Shown: one piece after another, positions 24,331 through 33,258 of the stretch
Position numbering within the stretch: position 1 is the stretch's first letter
Layout: the number at the start of each line of letters is the position of its first letter
Origin: Frigoribacterium sp. Leaf8
GTDB lineage: Bacteria; Actinomycetota; Actinomycetes; Actinomycetales; Microbacteriaceae
Reading direction: 5' to 3'
Length of the DNA: 48,680 nucleotides
Assembly (NCBI RefSeq): GCF_001421165.1
Contig: NZ_LMKB01000001.1
Span: 450 to 49,129 of the forward strand
Translations under genes and position numbers: made by a program
The notes under the pieces: generated by a model
Databases searched by the model: none
Told to the model about the DNA's origin: nothing
What the model saw: the letters and a program-made list of their open reading frames with translations, nothing else

Positions 24331-25443
24331 TCAGTGCTCGACGGCCCACCGCCCGCCGACGCGGCCGAACTGCTCGACGGCCCGCAGGACCGCCTCGACC
24401 GACACGGACTCGTCCACCGTGTGGACGACGGTGGGGTCGCCCGGGCCCCAGACCACGACGGGCACCCCGTCCTCGAGCGACCGCACGAGCACCGAGGCGT
24501 CCGTGAAGTACGACGCGGGCGCCTCCGAGACCGGGGCGTCGAGCCCGGCGAGCCAGGGATGGTCGCGCGGGGTCCACACCGCGGCCAGGTCGAGGTCGAC
24601 GCGGACGTCGGTCACCTCGGGCTGGCCACGCCACCAGTCGACGAGTTCGTCGACGTCCTCCCGGACGACGCGCAGGTCGATGCGCGCCTCGCAGACGTCG
24701 GGCACGATGTTCGGCACGCTGCCGCCCGACACGACGCCGACGTTGACCGTCTCGCGCCCGAGGTCGGCATGGGACGAGAGGGGCAGGTCGTCCAGGCGCC
24801 CGAGCACGGCCACGAGGTCGAGGATCGCGTTGTGGCCCCGCTCGGGCGTGCTGCCGTGCGCGGCGACGCCCGAGGTGCGGACGGTCGCCCAGAGCGCGCC
24901 GCGGTGACCGAGCACGACCTGCCCGTCGGTCGACTCGGGGATCACCACGGCCCCCACGCGCAGGCCCGCGAGCAGGTCGACGACGGCAGGAGCCCCGAGG
25001 CAGCCGACCTCCTCACCGGTCGAGACGGCGAGCGCGACGGGTGCACCCTGGCGCAGGAGGTCCCGTACGGCGACGATCGAGGCGGCCAGGCCGGACTTCA
25101 TGTCCGAGGCACCCCGCCCGTACAGGCGGTCGCCGACGGCGGTCGAGGCGAAGGGATCGTGGGTCCAGGCCGAGGCGTCGGTCACCGGGACGACGTCGGC
25201 GTGGGACGCGAAGACGAGCAGCGGCCTGTCGGCGCCGACGGACGTCGGCGAGACCAGGAGGGCCGCGGGCTCGCCGTCGGCCCCGGGGGCGAAGGCGACC
25301 CGCGCCTCCTCGACGCCCTCGAACTCCGCGGCGACGCGGCGCAGGACGGCCGCCTCGCCCGGTGAGCCGCTGGTCGAGTCGATCGCGACGAGGTCGCGGA
25401 GCAGGGCGATCACGGGCGGTGCGGACGGCGTCGGGGCGGTCAT
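24331..25443 (-). CDS. M20 family peptidase/deacylase
   Basis: 370 residues. Di-zinc site residues are visible: His81 and Asp83 (SHADVVP), Asp114 (GRGASDMKSG), catalytic Glu144 with Glu145 (STGEEVGCLG) and a C-terminal His in VVHTVDES. The dimerisation domain has the usual AAHGSTPERGHNA. The family includes ArgE, DapE and carboxypeptidases that split N-acyl amino acids or short peptides. It starts 15 bp after the M1 peptidase stop and is the last gene of the PPTase/NRPS operon, so it may act on oligomers or modified monomers of that product. Confidence 0.88.
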   Translation of the reverse strand: MTAPTPSAPPVIALLRDLVAIDSTSGSPGEAAVLRRVAAEFEGVEEARVAFAPGADGEPAALLVSPTSVGADRPLLVFASHADVVPVTDASAWTHDPFASTAVGDRLYGRGASDMKSGLAASIVAVRDLLRQGAPVALAVSTGEEVGCLGAPAVVDLLAGLRVGAVVIPESTDGQVVLGHRGALWATVRTSGVAAHGSTPERGHNAILDLVAVLGRLDDLPLSSHADLGRETVNVGVVSGGSVPNIVPDVCEARIDLRVVREDVDELVDWWRGQPEVTDVRVDLDLAAVWTPRDHPWLAGLDAPVSEAPASYFTDASVLVRSLEDGVPVVVWGPGDPTVVHTVDESVSVEAVLRAVEQFGRVGGRWAVEH

Positions 25444-25458
25444 GCCGTCACGTTATCG

Positions 25459-26763
25459 TCACGGCGACGGCGGCAGGGCCCGCTCGTCGAGCCAGGGACG
25501 CAGCAGCGGTCCGACGGGGTGGCCGGAGACGCGGGTGGCGAGGGCGACGAAGTCGGCCGTGGTCGCCACGCCGTGTCGGTGCTCGGCGGTCCAGGCGCGC
25601 AGCACGTCGAAGAACGCGACGTCGCCGACCGCCGAGCGCAGCGCGTGCACCGCGAGCGCCCCGCGCTTGTAGACGCGATCGTCGAACATGAGGTCGGGGC
25701 CGGGGTCGCCGACGAGCAGGTCGCGGGGCAGACCGGCCAGCCGCGCGCGGGTCTGGGCGGCGATGCGCGCGGCCGACGGACCGCCCGAGGCCTCGGACCA
25801 GATCCACTCGGCGTAGCAGGCGAAGCCCTCGTTCAGCCAGATGTCGCTCCAGGTCGTCAGGCCCACGCTGTTGCCGAACCACTGGTGCGCCAGTTCGTGC
25901 GCGATCAGCCGACGAGACCCGCCCGCCCCGTCGGCGTGGTTCGCCCCGAAGATCGCGAGGCCCTGGGCCTCGAGCGGGATCTCGAGGTCGTCGTCGGTGA
26001 CGACCACCGAGTACGACGCGAAGGGGTACGGACCGAACCGCTCGACGAAGCAGGCCATCATGTCGGCCACCTCGCCGAAGTCACGACCGATGCGGGACCG
26101 CATCGCGGGCACCCCGGCGAAGACGCCGGGCACCCCCGCGAGCACGACCGGCACCAACTCGTAGCGACCGATCTGCACCGTCGCGAGGTACGTCGCCGTG
26201 GGCTCGGGCTGCTCGTAGACCCAGGTCGTGCGGCCGGACCGCGTGTGCCGGTCGGTCAGCTCACCGTGGGCGACGACGGCGTAGGGCTGCTCGGTCGTGA
26301 CCTGCACCCGGTAGGTCGCCTTGTCCGCCGGTTCGTCGTTGCACGGGAACCAGGTCGCCGCCCCGTTCGGCTGCGAGGCGACGAGTGCACCGTCGGTCAG
26401 CTCCTCCCAGCCGAGGGTGCCCCAGCGGGTGCGGCGAGGTGCGGGCGAGCCCGCGTACTCGACGACCACCTCGACCGGCTCACCCGGCACGGTCTCCTCG
26501 GGCAGCGTCACCGTCAGCTTCGTCGCCGACTGCGCGTGACGCGCCTTGCGCCCGTCCACCCGCACCTTCGCGGCACGGAGGCGGAGCAGGTCGAACACGA
26601 GCGTGCGGAGGGCCTCGGTCGGCACGACCGTCAGCGTCGCCACGCCGTCCAGTCGGTTCGTCGCCACGCGGTACCCGACCACGAGGTCGTACGAGCGCAC
26701 GCCGTACCCGGTGTTTCCGCTCTCGGGCGTGTAGCCGTTCGGGGTCGCCGCCGGACCGGTCAC
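25459..26763 (-). CDS. M1 family zinc metallopeptidase
   Basis: 434 residues. HELAHQW places zinc ligands His289 and His293 with catalytic Glu290, and NEGFACYAE supplies Glu312. The GAMEN-like exopeptidase motif appears modified as EAQGLA (265-270). The protein is short for M1 and lacks the C-terminal helical domain. Epsilon-poly-lysine-degrading enzymes of streptomycetes are M1-family peptidases encoded near the poly-lysine synthetase. The GTG start here overlaps the NRPS stop by 4 nt, so a role in trimming or detoxifying the NRPS product is a reasonable inference. No signal peptide is evident. Confidence 0.87.
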   Translation of the reverse strand: MTGPAATPNGYTPESGNTGYGVRSYDLVVGYRVATNRLDGVATLTVVPTEALRTLVFDLLRLRAAKVRVDGRKARHAQSATKLTVTLPEETVPGEPVEVVVEYAGSPAPRRTRWGTLGWEELTDGALVASQPNGAATWFPCNDEPADKATYRVQVTTEQPYAVVAHGELTDRHTRSGRTTWVYEQPEPTATYLATVQIGRYELVPVVLAGVPGVFAGVPAMRSRIGRDFGEVADMMACFVERFGPYPFASYSVVVTDDDLEIPLEAQGLAIFGANHADGAGGSRRLIAHELAHQWFGNSVGLTTWSDIWLNEGFACYAEWIWSEASGGPSAARIAAQTRARLAGLPRDLLVGDPGPDLMFDDRVYKRGALAVHALRSAVGDVAFFDVLRAWTAEHRHGVATTADFVALATRVSGHPVGPLLRPWLDERALPPSP

Positions 26764-29700
26764 TGCGAGACGGCGTGGTAGTCCGCGAACGTGACGTCCC
26801 GCCACGGGCCGATGGGGTTGCCGCTCCACCGGCTGCCGACGGGGACGACCTCGCCGCGCATGACGAGCGACGCGGGTCCGACCGTGGCGTGTTCGCCCAG
26901 GCGGGCCGCGGGCAGCACGACGCTGTGGGGTCCGAGGGTCGAGCCGGCGGCCAGGGTGACGGTGTCCATGCTCATGATTCGATCATGGAACAGGTGGGTC
27001 TGCACGACGCATCCTCGATTCACCGTCGACGCGTCGTCGAGTCGCACCAGGTCGGCCTCGGGCAACCAGTAGCTGTCGGTCCACACGCCGCGACCGATCG
27101 ACGCCCCGAGCGAGCGCAGCCACCACACGAGGGCCGGGGTGCCGGCCGCCGCGTGGGCGAACCAGGGGGCCGCGCACATCTCGGTGAAGGTGTCGGACAC
27201 CTCGCTGCGCCAGACGAACGACGACCAGAGCGGGTGCTCGCCGGCCCGGATGCGCCCGACGAGCGCCCACTTGGCGAGCGTCGTGACCCCGGCGGCCGCC
27301 GCCCCGACGGCGAGCATCACGACGCCGCCGACCGCGGCCGTCGCGCCGACCCCGATCGCGTCGACCAGCGCCCACAGTCCGACGACCAGGCCGAGGCCAA
27401 TGCCGCAGGTGACGACGACGGGCACGATCCGGCTGAGCTCCCACGCGATGCGGGCCACCCGGAGGTGCGTGGCCGGGCGGAAGGTGCGGGTCTCGTCGGC
27501 GACGGCGACCGTGCGGCGCAGGCGCACCGCGGGTGAACCGAGCCACGACGACCCCGCCTTGGACTTGCGCGGAGCCGACGAGAGCACGGCCACCAGACCG
27601 TCCTTCGGCACCTTGTGGCCCGGGGCGGTCATGCCCGAGTTGCCCAGGAACGCCCGCCGACCGATCTCGGCCCGGGCCACGCGCAGCCAGCCGCCGCCGA
27701 GCTCGTACGACGCCACGAGCGTGTCGTCCGCCAGGAAGGCTCCGTCGCGGACGGTCGTCATCGACGGCAGCAGCAGGACGGTCGACGCCTCGACGTCCCG
27801 CCCGATCTCGGCCCCGAGCAGGCGCAGCCAGACCGGCGTGAACAGGCTCGAGTAGAGCGGGAACAACAGGGTGCGCGACAGGTCGAGCAGGCGTTCGGTG
27901 CTCCAGACCTGCCAACCGACCCTCGACCGCACCGCGAAGGTGCCCTCGGTCACCCCGAGGGCCCACAGCCGGGTGAGCGCGACGACCAGCACGGCGGCCA
28001 CCAGCCCGGCCACGAGCGTGCCCGGCACCAGGAGGGCGAGGGCCCGCCACCACGCGTCCGTCAGCGAACCCGCACCCCGCACGCCGAGCGCGACGACCGC
28101 GCCTCCTGCACTCAGCGACGCCACCGGCAGCAACGCGACGACGACGGCCGACGCCCCGTAGGCGACGAACCACCGGGTGGGTGCCGGGGGTCGGTCCTCC
28201 GGCCACCAGGCGCGGGTGCGGCCGATGCGCTCGGCCGGCGACCCGGCCCAGTGCTGACCCGACGGCACCCGTCCGAAGACCGCGGACCCGGGCGCGATCG
28301 AGGCGTCCTTGCCGATCCGGGTGCCGGGCAGCAGGGTGCTCCGCATGCCGATCGTGCTGCCCGCACCGATGCGGATCGCCCCGATGCGGACGACGTCGCC
28401 GTCGATCCAGTGCCCGGCCAGGTCGACCTCGGGCTCGACCGACGCCCCGCGACCGATGCGCAGCATGCCGGTCACGGGCGGCAGGGCGTGCAGATCGACG
28501 TCGGGTGCGATGCGAGCCCCCAGGGCCCGCGCGTAGTAGCTGATCCACGGGGCGCCGGCGAGCCCGACCGCCCCGATCTGGTGCGCGACCTGCTCGGCCA
28601 GCCAGAGCCTCAGGTGCACGCTGCCGCCGCGCGGATGATCGCCCGCCTCGACCCCCCGGAGGAGGAGGCGCGAGGCCAGCACCGAGATCGCCATGCGTCC
28701 CGGCGGGGTCGCGAACACGAGGATCGCGACGACGAGCAGCCCGCCGTCGACCGCCGGCAGGGCGTCGAACCCGCTCCACCAGCGCAGCACGGTGCTCGCG
28801 GTCAGGGCGTAGGTCAGCCAGCGCGCACCCGACAGCACGAGGAGGGGCACCCCGAGCAGGGTCTGCAGCCATTGGGTGCGGCGCGGGGTCGGCACCGACC
28901 GGTGGAACACGGCCGGCGGGGCCTCGTCGTCGACGTCCGCCACCGTCAGCGCCTCGGCCAGCGCGCCGAGCCGGGGGTGCGAGTAGATCTCGGCGACGGT
29001 GAACTCGGGGTCGAGCTCGCGCAGCCGGGCCACGAGCTGGGCGGCGGCCAGCGATCCCCCGCCGAGGTCGAAGAAGTTCGCGTCGGCGTCCGGGACGGGT
29101 ACGCCGAGGACCTCGCGCCAGCGGTCGGCGACGAGCTGCTCGACCGGGGTCATCGAACCGGCACCGTCGGGCCGGCCACCTCTCCCGTCGCCACCGGTCG
29201 ACGAGTCGACCAACGGCCAGGGCAGCGCGTCGCGGTCGATCTTGCCCGACGTCTTCGTCGGCAGGTCGCCGGTGACCAGCGCCAGCAGCGGCACCAGCGC
29301 GGCCGGCAGTCCGTCCCGGAGGCGGGCGAGGGCGGCGCCTCGGTCGAAGGTCTCGGCGGACGCGACCGCGAGGTAGCCGACGAGCACCTGGTTGCCGGCC
29401 GCCGTCGTCCGCACCGCCGCGGCGGCGCCGCCGACCCCGGGCAGGGCCTGCAGCGCGGTCTCGATCTCCCCGAGCTCGATCCGGCGCCCGCCGACCTTGA
29501 CCTGGTCGTCGGCCCGCCCCTGGAACACGAGTCCGGCCCGGTCGAACCGCACGAGGTCACCGCTGCGATAGGCGCGCTGCCAGCCGAGCTGCGCGTGCGG
29601 GGCGTACTTCTCCGCGTCCTTGGCGGGGTCGAGGTAGCGGGCCAGGCCGACGCCGCCGATGATCAGCTCGCCCACCTCGCCTTCCGCGACCGGGTCGCCC

Positions 29701-30752
29701 TCGGCGTCGACGACGGCCACGTCCCACCCGTCGAGCGGCAGACCGATCCTCACCGTCTCTCCGGCACGCACCAGCGCCCCGGTGGCCACCACGGTCGACT
29801 CGGTCGGCCCGTAGGTGTTCCACACCTCACGGTCGTCGCCGACGACGCGGTCGACGATCTCGGGCGGGAGCGCTTCTCCGCCGAAGATCAGCAACCGGAC
29901 GCTCTCGAGGGCCTCGTCCGGCCAGAGGGCCGCGAGGGTCGGCACGGTCGAGACGACGGTGATGCCGTGGGTGACGAGCCACGGCCCGAGATCGGCACCC
30001 GACCGGACGAGGCTGCGAGGGGCCGGCACCAGGCAGGCGCCACTGCGCCAGGCCAGCCACATCTCCTCGCACGAGGCGTCGAACGCGACCGACAGTCCGG
30101 CCAGCACCCGGTCGCCCGGTCCGAGCGGATCGAGCCCGGGCGACGACAGGAACATCCTCGCCTCGGCGTCGGCCAGGGCGGCCGCCGAGCGATGACTCGC
30201 GGCGACGCCCTTCGGCGTGCCGGTCGAGCCCGAGGTGAAGATCACCCAGGCGTCGTCGTCCGGGGTCGGCGACCGGTCGTCGTCGGCGAGCGCCGTGCCC
30301 CGCCCGCTGACGTGCCCGGCCGGTGCGGCGAGCACGAGGCTGTCGGGTCGGTCGGCGTCACGCGGGGTGAAGCGTCCCCCCGCCGAGACGATGCCCACGA
30401 CGCCGGCCTCGCCGAAGACCAGGGCGGCCCGCTCGTCGGGGTCGTCGGCGTCGACCGGCACGTAGGCGGCCCCGGCGGCCAGGACGGCGAGGATCGTCAG
30501 GTAGAGCGACGAGTCGCCCGAGGGCATGCGCACGCCCACCCGGTCGCCGCGACGCACCCCGGCGTCGGCGAGCGCGCGCGAAGCGGCTCCGACGCGGACG
30601 ACGAGTTCCGCGTAGCTCCACGCACCCCGCTCGTCCTCGAGGGCCGAGGCGTCCGGGTGCTCGAGCGCCGTGGCCCGCAGGACGTCGACGAGCGTCCGGG
30701 GTGCGGGGGCCGCGGGCGAACCGGCGATCACGCCGGGCAGTGTCTGGCTCAC
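26760..30752 (-). CDS. Pls/PosA-family NRPS (poly-amino-acid synthetase-like)
   Basis: 1330 residues. An adenylation domain (about 17-515) has FTSGSTGTPKGV (172-183), NTYGPTE (312-318), YRSGDL (395-400) and catalytic Lys504 in TSGKIDRDAL. A thiolation domain (535-602) carries phosphopantetheine Ser567 in FFDLGGGS. The rest, some 700 residues, has about six membrane helices alternating with hexapeptide-repeat-like soluble parts (for example GRGASVEPEVDLAGHW). This is the architecture of epsilon-poly-lysine synthetase Pls, which lacks condensation and thioesterase domains. By GrsA alignment the pocket reads D-A-E-S-I-G-T-V-V-K, close to lysine codes. GTG 30752 overlaps the PPTase stop by 4 nt. 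Confidence 0.93.
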   Translation of the reverse strand: MSQTLPGVIAGSPAAPAPRTLVDVLRATALEHPDASALEDERGAWSYAELVVRVGAASRALADAGVRRGDRVGVRMPSGDSSLYLTILAVLAAGAAYVPVDADDPDERAALVFGEAGVVGIVSAGGRFTPRDADRPDSLVLAAPAGHVSGRGTALADDDRSPTPDDDAWVIFTSGSTGTPKGVAASHRSAAALADAEARMFLSSPGLDPLGPGDRVLAGLSVAFDASCEEMWLAWRSGACLVPAPRSLVRSGADLGPWLVTHGITVVSTVPTLAALWPDEALESVRLLIFGGEALPPEIVDRVVGDDREVWNTYGPTESTVVATGALVRAGETVRIGLPLDGWDVAVVDAEGDPVAEGEVGELIIGGVGLARYLDPAKDAEKYAPHAQLGWQRAYRSGDLVRFDRAGLVFQGRADDQVKVGGRRIELGEIETALQALPGVGGAAAAVRTTAAGNQVLVGYLAVASAETFDRGAALARLRDGLPAALVPLLALVTGDLPTKTSGKIDRDALPWPLVDSSTGGDGRGGRPDGAGSMTPVEQLVADRWREVLGVPVPDADANFFDLGGGSLAAAQLVARLRELDPEFTVAEIYSHPRLGALAEALTVADVDDEAPPAVFHRSVPTPRRTQWLQTLLGVPLLVLSGARWLTYALTASTVLRWWSGFDALPAVDGGLLVVAILVFATPPGRMAISVLASRLLLRGVEAGDHPRGGSVHLRLWLAEQVAHQIGAVGLAGAPWISYYARALGARIAPDVDLHALPPVTGMLRIGRGASVEPEVDLAGHWIDGDVVRIGAIRIGAGSTIGMRSTLLPGTRIGKDASIAPGSAVFGRVPSGQHWAGSPAERIGRTRAWWPEDRPPAPTRWFVAYGASAVVVALLPVASLSAGGAVVALGVRGAGSLTDAWWRALALLVPGTLVAGLVAAVLVVALTRLWALGVTEGTFAVRSRVGWQVWSTERLLDLSRTLLFPLYSSLFTPVWLRLLGAEIGRDVEASTVLLLPSMTTVRDGAFLADDTLVASYELGGGWLRVARAEIGRRAFLGNSGMTAPGHKVPKDGLVAVLSSAPRKSKAGSSWLGSPAVRLRRTVAVADETRTFRPATHLRVARIAWELSRIVPVVVTCGIGLGLVVGLWALVDAIGVGATAAVGGVVMLAVGAAAAGVTTLAKWALVGRIRAGEHPLWSSFVWRSEVSDTFTEMCAAPWFAHAAAGTPALVWWLRSLGASIGRGVWTDSYWLPEADLVRLDDASTVNRGCVVQTHLFHDRIMSMDTVTLAAGSTLGPHSVVLPAARLGEHATVGPASLVMRGEVVPVGSRWSGNPIGPWRDVTFADYHAVSQ

Positions 30753-31426
30753 GGCCGCACGGTAGGGACCCCAGGTGTCACGTCGGTGAACTCGACCGCG
30801 TCCAGGGCCGGACCGGCGACGGCGAGGAGGACCCCGGTCGCCGAGCGCCGGTCGTGGACCAGTCCGCGTCGACCGTCCGTGGTCGTGCCCCCGGGCCCGG
30901 GCCCCAGACGGAGCGTCGACATCGCGGTGGTCAGCCCCTCCCCCGTCGACTTGAGCAGCGCCTCCTTCCGCACCCAGGCGCGCAGCACGTCCACGTCGAC
31001 GTCCTCGGGGCTCACGTCGGGCCGGAGGTGATCGAGCGCACCGGCCGGACGGGCCCCTTCGACGTCGACGCCGACGGGCGCCCCGGCCCGCACCGCCACG
31101 GCAGCCCAGCGACCGCTCCGGCTGAGGCTCACGTGCAGGTCGTCCGACGGCACCGGCACCGGCCGACCGTGCGGACCACCGCACGAGCGACAGGCCTCGC
31201 GTCCGAACTCGATCGACCCGGCCTCCCGGCCGGTCACGGACGAGAGCAGGAGGCGCAGCGCACGATGCGAGGCCAGGTACCGACGCGCGTCGGTCGCGTC
31301 CACGAAGGCCGCCGCGCGGGCCCGTTCGTGCGCGTCGCAGACCTCGCTCGCCGGAGGCGCGCCGGCGTCGCGTTCTCGGCCGAGGTCGAGGTCGAGGTCG
31401 ACCAGCCACACCCGCGCGCCCGTCAC
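30749..31426 (-). CDS. Sfp-type 4'-phosphopantetheinyl transferase
   Basis: 225 residues. GVDVE (119-123) and WVRKEALLKSTGEG (from 151, with Lys154, Glu155, Lys159) are the magnesium and coenzyme A-binding motifs of Sfp-type enzymes. The LASHRALRLLLSSVTG segment is the usual upstream motif. It transfers phosphopantetheine to Ser of a carrier domain, here most likely Ser567 of the NRPS translated from the overlapping next gene. The GTG at 31426 was chosen because the family N-terminus (VWLVDLDLD) follows directly; a longer frame to 31549 looks noncoding. Confidence 0.9.
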   Translation of the reverse strand: MTGARVWLVDLDLDLGRERDAGAPPASEVCDAHERARAAAFVDATDARRYLASHRALRLLLSSVTGREAGSIEFGREACRSCGGPHGRPVPVPSDDLHVSLSRSGRWAAVAVRAGAPVGVDVEGARPAGALDHLRPDVSPEDVDVDVLRAWVRKEALLKSTGEGLTTAMSTLRLGPGPGGTTTDGRRGLVHDRRSATGVLLAVAGPALDAVEFTDVTPGVPTVRP

Positions 31427-31577
31427 GGCAGGCGAGCCTAGCCGCGTCCGCACCCGCGCCGCGGGTCCGTTCACCTGCCGTTCTCCGGGTGGGGTGATGA
31501 TCCGGTCGGCGTCCGTCACCCTCCCGACCGGTCCGGGACGCCCCTCCACCCGTTTCCCTCACCCGAGAGGCCCCCGC

Positions 31578-31847
31578 ATGGCCAAGAAGATCCCCACCGC
31601 ACTCGCCGAACTCGTCGAGGCCCTCGAGCACCACGCCGAGGTCGTCACGGCGAAGTCGTCGTCGTCCAAAAGGCTCGGTCGCGCCACTGCGAAGGTGCGC
31701 CGCGCCTCGGCCGCCTACACCGAGGTGGTGGCCGCCCGCACGGGGCAGCCGAACCCGTTCGTGGACTTCCTCGATCCCGAGACGATCGAGTCGCTCCGTG
31801 CCGAGCGGGACCGCATCGCGAGCGGCAAGACGACGCCGGTCGACTGA
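31578..31847 (+). CDS. Small basic hypothetical protein
   Basis: 89 residues, mostly helical by composition, with a Lys/Ser/Ala-rich middle (TAKSSSSKRLGRATAKVRRA) and a C-terminal NPFVDFLDPETIESLRAERD stretch. I recognise no family. GAGAGG lies 9 nt before the ATG. The gene precedes another Lys/Ala-rich protein by 70 bp, and the two may be co-expressed. Nucleic acid binding is conceivable from charge only. Confidence 0.7.
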   Translation: MAKKIPTALAELVEALEHHAEVVTAKSSSSKRLGRATAKVRRASAAYTEVVAARTGQPNPFVDFLDPETIESLRAERDRIASGKTTPVD

Positions 31848-31917
31848 CAGCCGTCCCAGGTGGGCGTGCCACGCTCACAGGCACGATTTCCGCACGTTCG
31901 AGAGAGGGGCCGATCCC

Positions 31918-32394
31918 GTGGCCGACCAGAAGAAGCTCAAGAAATCCGCCGCCAAGGCCTACGACAAGGCCGAGGACGCCGTCACCGATGCCCGCGCCGC
32001 GGTCGCCGAGGCCAAGCGTCGCGCCAAGAAGCTCGCCAAGAAGAGCCGCCCGTCGGTGAAGCCGCTCGAGAACGCCCTCGACGACGCCACGTCCGGCTTG
32101 AAGGACGCCAAGAAGACGGCCAAGGGTGCCGTGCAGGGCTCGAAAGGTTCGTCGTCGAGCGGTTCGTCGTCGAGCACGTCGTCCGCCACCCCGGCCGAGC
32201 CGCGCTCCATCTACACGCCGCCCCTGCCCGAGGTCGACGAGACCACCGTCCAGCTGTCCGACGGTCACGACGCCCACGTCGACCTGCACGCGCAGACCCT
32301 CGTCGCGCTGCGCGCCCTCGCCCGAACCAAGGGCATCACGAACGTGTCGCGTCACACCAAGGCGACCCTGATCGAGAAGATCGAGCAGGCCTGA
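31918..32394 (+). CDS. Histone H1-like Lys/Ala-rich protein with Rho_N/SAP-like end
   Basis: 158 residues. The first 75 are an Ala/Lys helix rich in AKK and KAYDK repeats (AVAEAKRRAKKLAKKSRPSV), like eukaryotic H1 tails and bacterial nucleoid proteins. A serine-rich linker follows (about 76-92). The last 35 (DLHAQTLVALRALARTKGIT to ATLIEKIEQA) resemble the small Rho N-terminal/SAP-type helix-extended-loop-helix domain that binds nucleic acids. A chromosome-organising role is inferred. The start is a GTG with GAGAGGGG about 8 nt upstream. Confidence 0.78.
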   Translation: MADQKKLKKSAAKAYDKAEDAVTDARAAVAEAKRRAKKLAKKSRPSVKPLENALDDATSGLKDAKKTAKGAVQGSKGSSSSGSSSSTSSATPAEPRSIYTPPLPEVDETTVQLSDGHDAHVDLHAQTLVALRALARTKGITNVSRHTKATLIEKIEQA

Positions 32395-32468
32395 CCCGGA
32401 CGCCGGCGTCCGGCCCCGAAGACCTCGTGAGCGGCTTCGGGTCGGCTCCGCCTCACTAGGGTGAGCAC

Positions 32469-33101
32469 ATGACGCGCGCTCAGCTCATGGTCCCGTACCG
32501 GTTCGGCTTCGCCGCGCTCGCCCTCGTGGCCGTCTCCGCCCAGTTCGCCGACACCCTCGAGAACGACTACAGCGTCGTCAACTTCTTCTCGTTCTTCACG
32601 AACCTGAGCAACCTGTTCGCGGTCGTGGTCTTCACCGTCGGCGGCGTCCGCACCCTGCGCCGCCGTCCCGGCAGCCGGGCCTGGGACGTCGTCCGGCTGA
32701 TCGCGGTCGTGAACATGGTGTTCGTCGGCCTCGTCTTCAACCTGCTGCTGACCGAGGTGGCCGGCGGCGTGCTGCCCTGGGTCAACGTCGTCGTGCACAT
32801 GGTGATGCCCGTCGCCGTGCTGGTCGACTGGCTCGTGCTGCCCGTGGGCCGTCGCCTGCCCTGGGCCGCTGCGGGCCTCGGCCTCGTCGTGCCCGTCCTC
32901 TACAGCGTGTACTCGCTCGTCCGCGGCGCCGTCACGTCGTTCTACCCCTACCCCTTCTACGACCCGGAGGCGCTGGGCGGCTACGGCCCCGTGGCGCTCT
33001 ACATGGTCGTGCTGCTCGTCGCACTCGCCGTGCTGTCGGTCGCGCTGGTCGGTCTGGCGCGCCTCGCCGGCCGCTTCTGGAAGCAGCGCTCGCGCCGCTG
33101 A
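32469..33101 (+). CDS. Pr6Pr family membrane protein
   Basis: 210 residues with about six transmembrane helices. The pattern NFFSFFTNLSNLF near residue 40, LLLTEVAGG with an adjacent VVHMVMPV, a DW pair at the fourth helix and FYPYPFYDP in the last loop match the Pr6Pr family of integral membrane proteins. No biochemical role is known. An ATG at 32469 lies 74 bp after the histone-like gene. A repeat-rich convergent region follows. Confidence 0.82.
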   Translation: MTRAQLMVPYRFGFAALALVAVSAQFADTLENDYSVVNFFSFFTNLSNLFAVVVFTVGGVRTLRRRPGSRAWDVVRLIAVVNMVFVGLVFNLLLTEVAGGVLPWVNVVVHMVMPVAVLVDWLVLPVGRRLPWAAAGLGLVVPVLYSVYSLVRGAVTSFYPYPFYDPEALGGYGPVALYMVVLLVALAVLSVALVGLARLAGRFWKQRSRR

Positions 33102-33155
33102 GGCGACCCGCGCCTCCTGCGGGCGGCATGTCGCGCCGCCGCCGCACCGTCACGT

Positions 33156-33203
33156 CCCGCCACCCCGCCACCCCGCCACCCCGCCACCCCGCCACCCCGC
33201 CAC
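33156..33203. repeat. Six tandem copies of CCCGCCAC
   Basis: Six perfect 8-bp units. The last overlaps the left arm of the palindrome that follows. Confidence 0.9.
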
Positions 33204-33258
33204 GATGTAAACGAACCGCCATGAGTTTGCGTGGCGGTGTGTTTATATCGTGGCGGGG
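33195..33258. terminator. Long inverted repeat between convergent genes, with an AT-rich patch
   Basis: Arms 33195-33221 and 33232-33258 pair at 24 of 27 positions around a 10-nt loop. The patch TGTAAACG / TGTTTATA is unusually AT-rich for this window. A bidirectional terminator is likely; a remnant small element is an alternative. Confidence 0.6.

Noticed and set aside
27615-31031. A 1138-codon plus-strand frame opposite the NRPS gene
   Set aside because: Shadow frame caused by high GC content; the minus-strand NRPS has all catalytic motifs.
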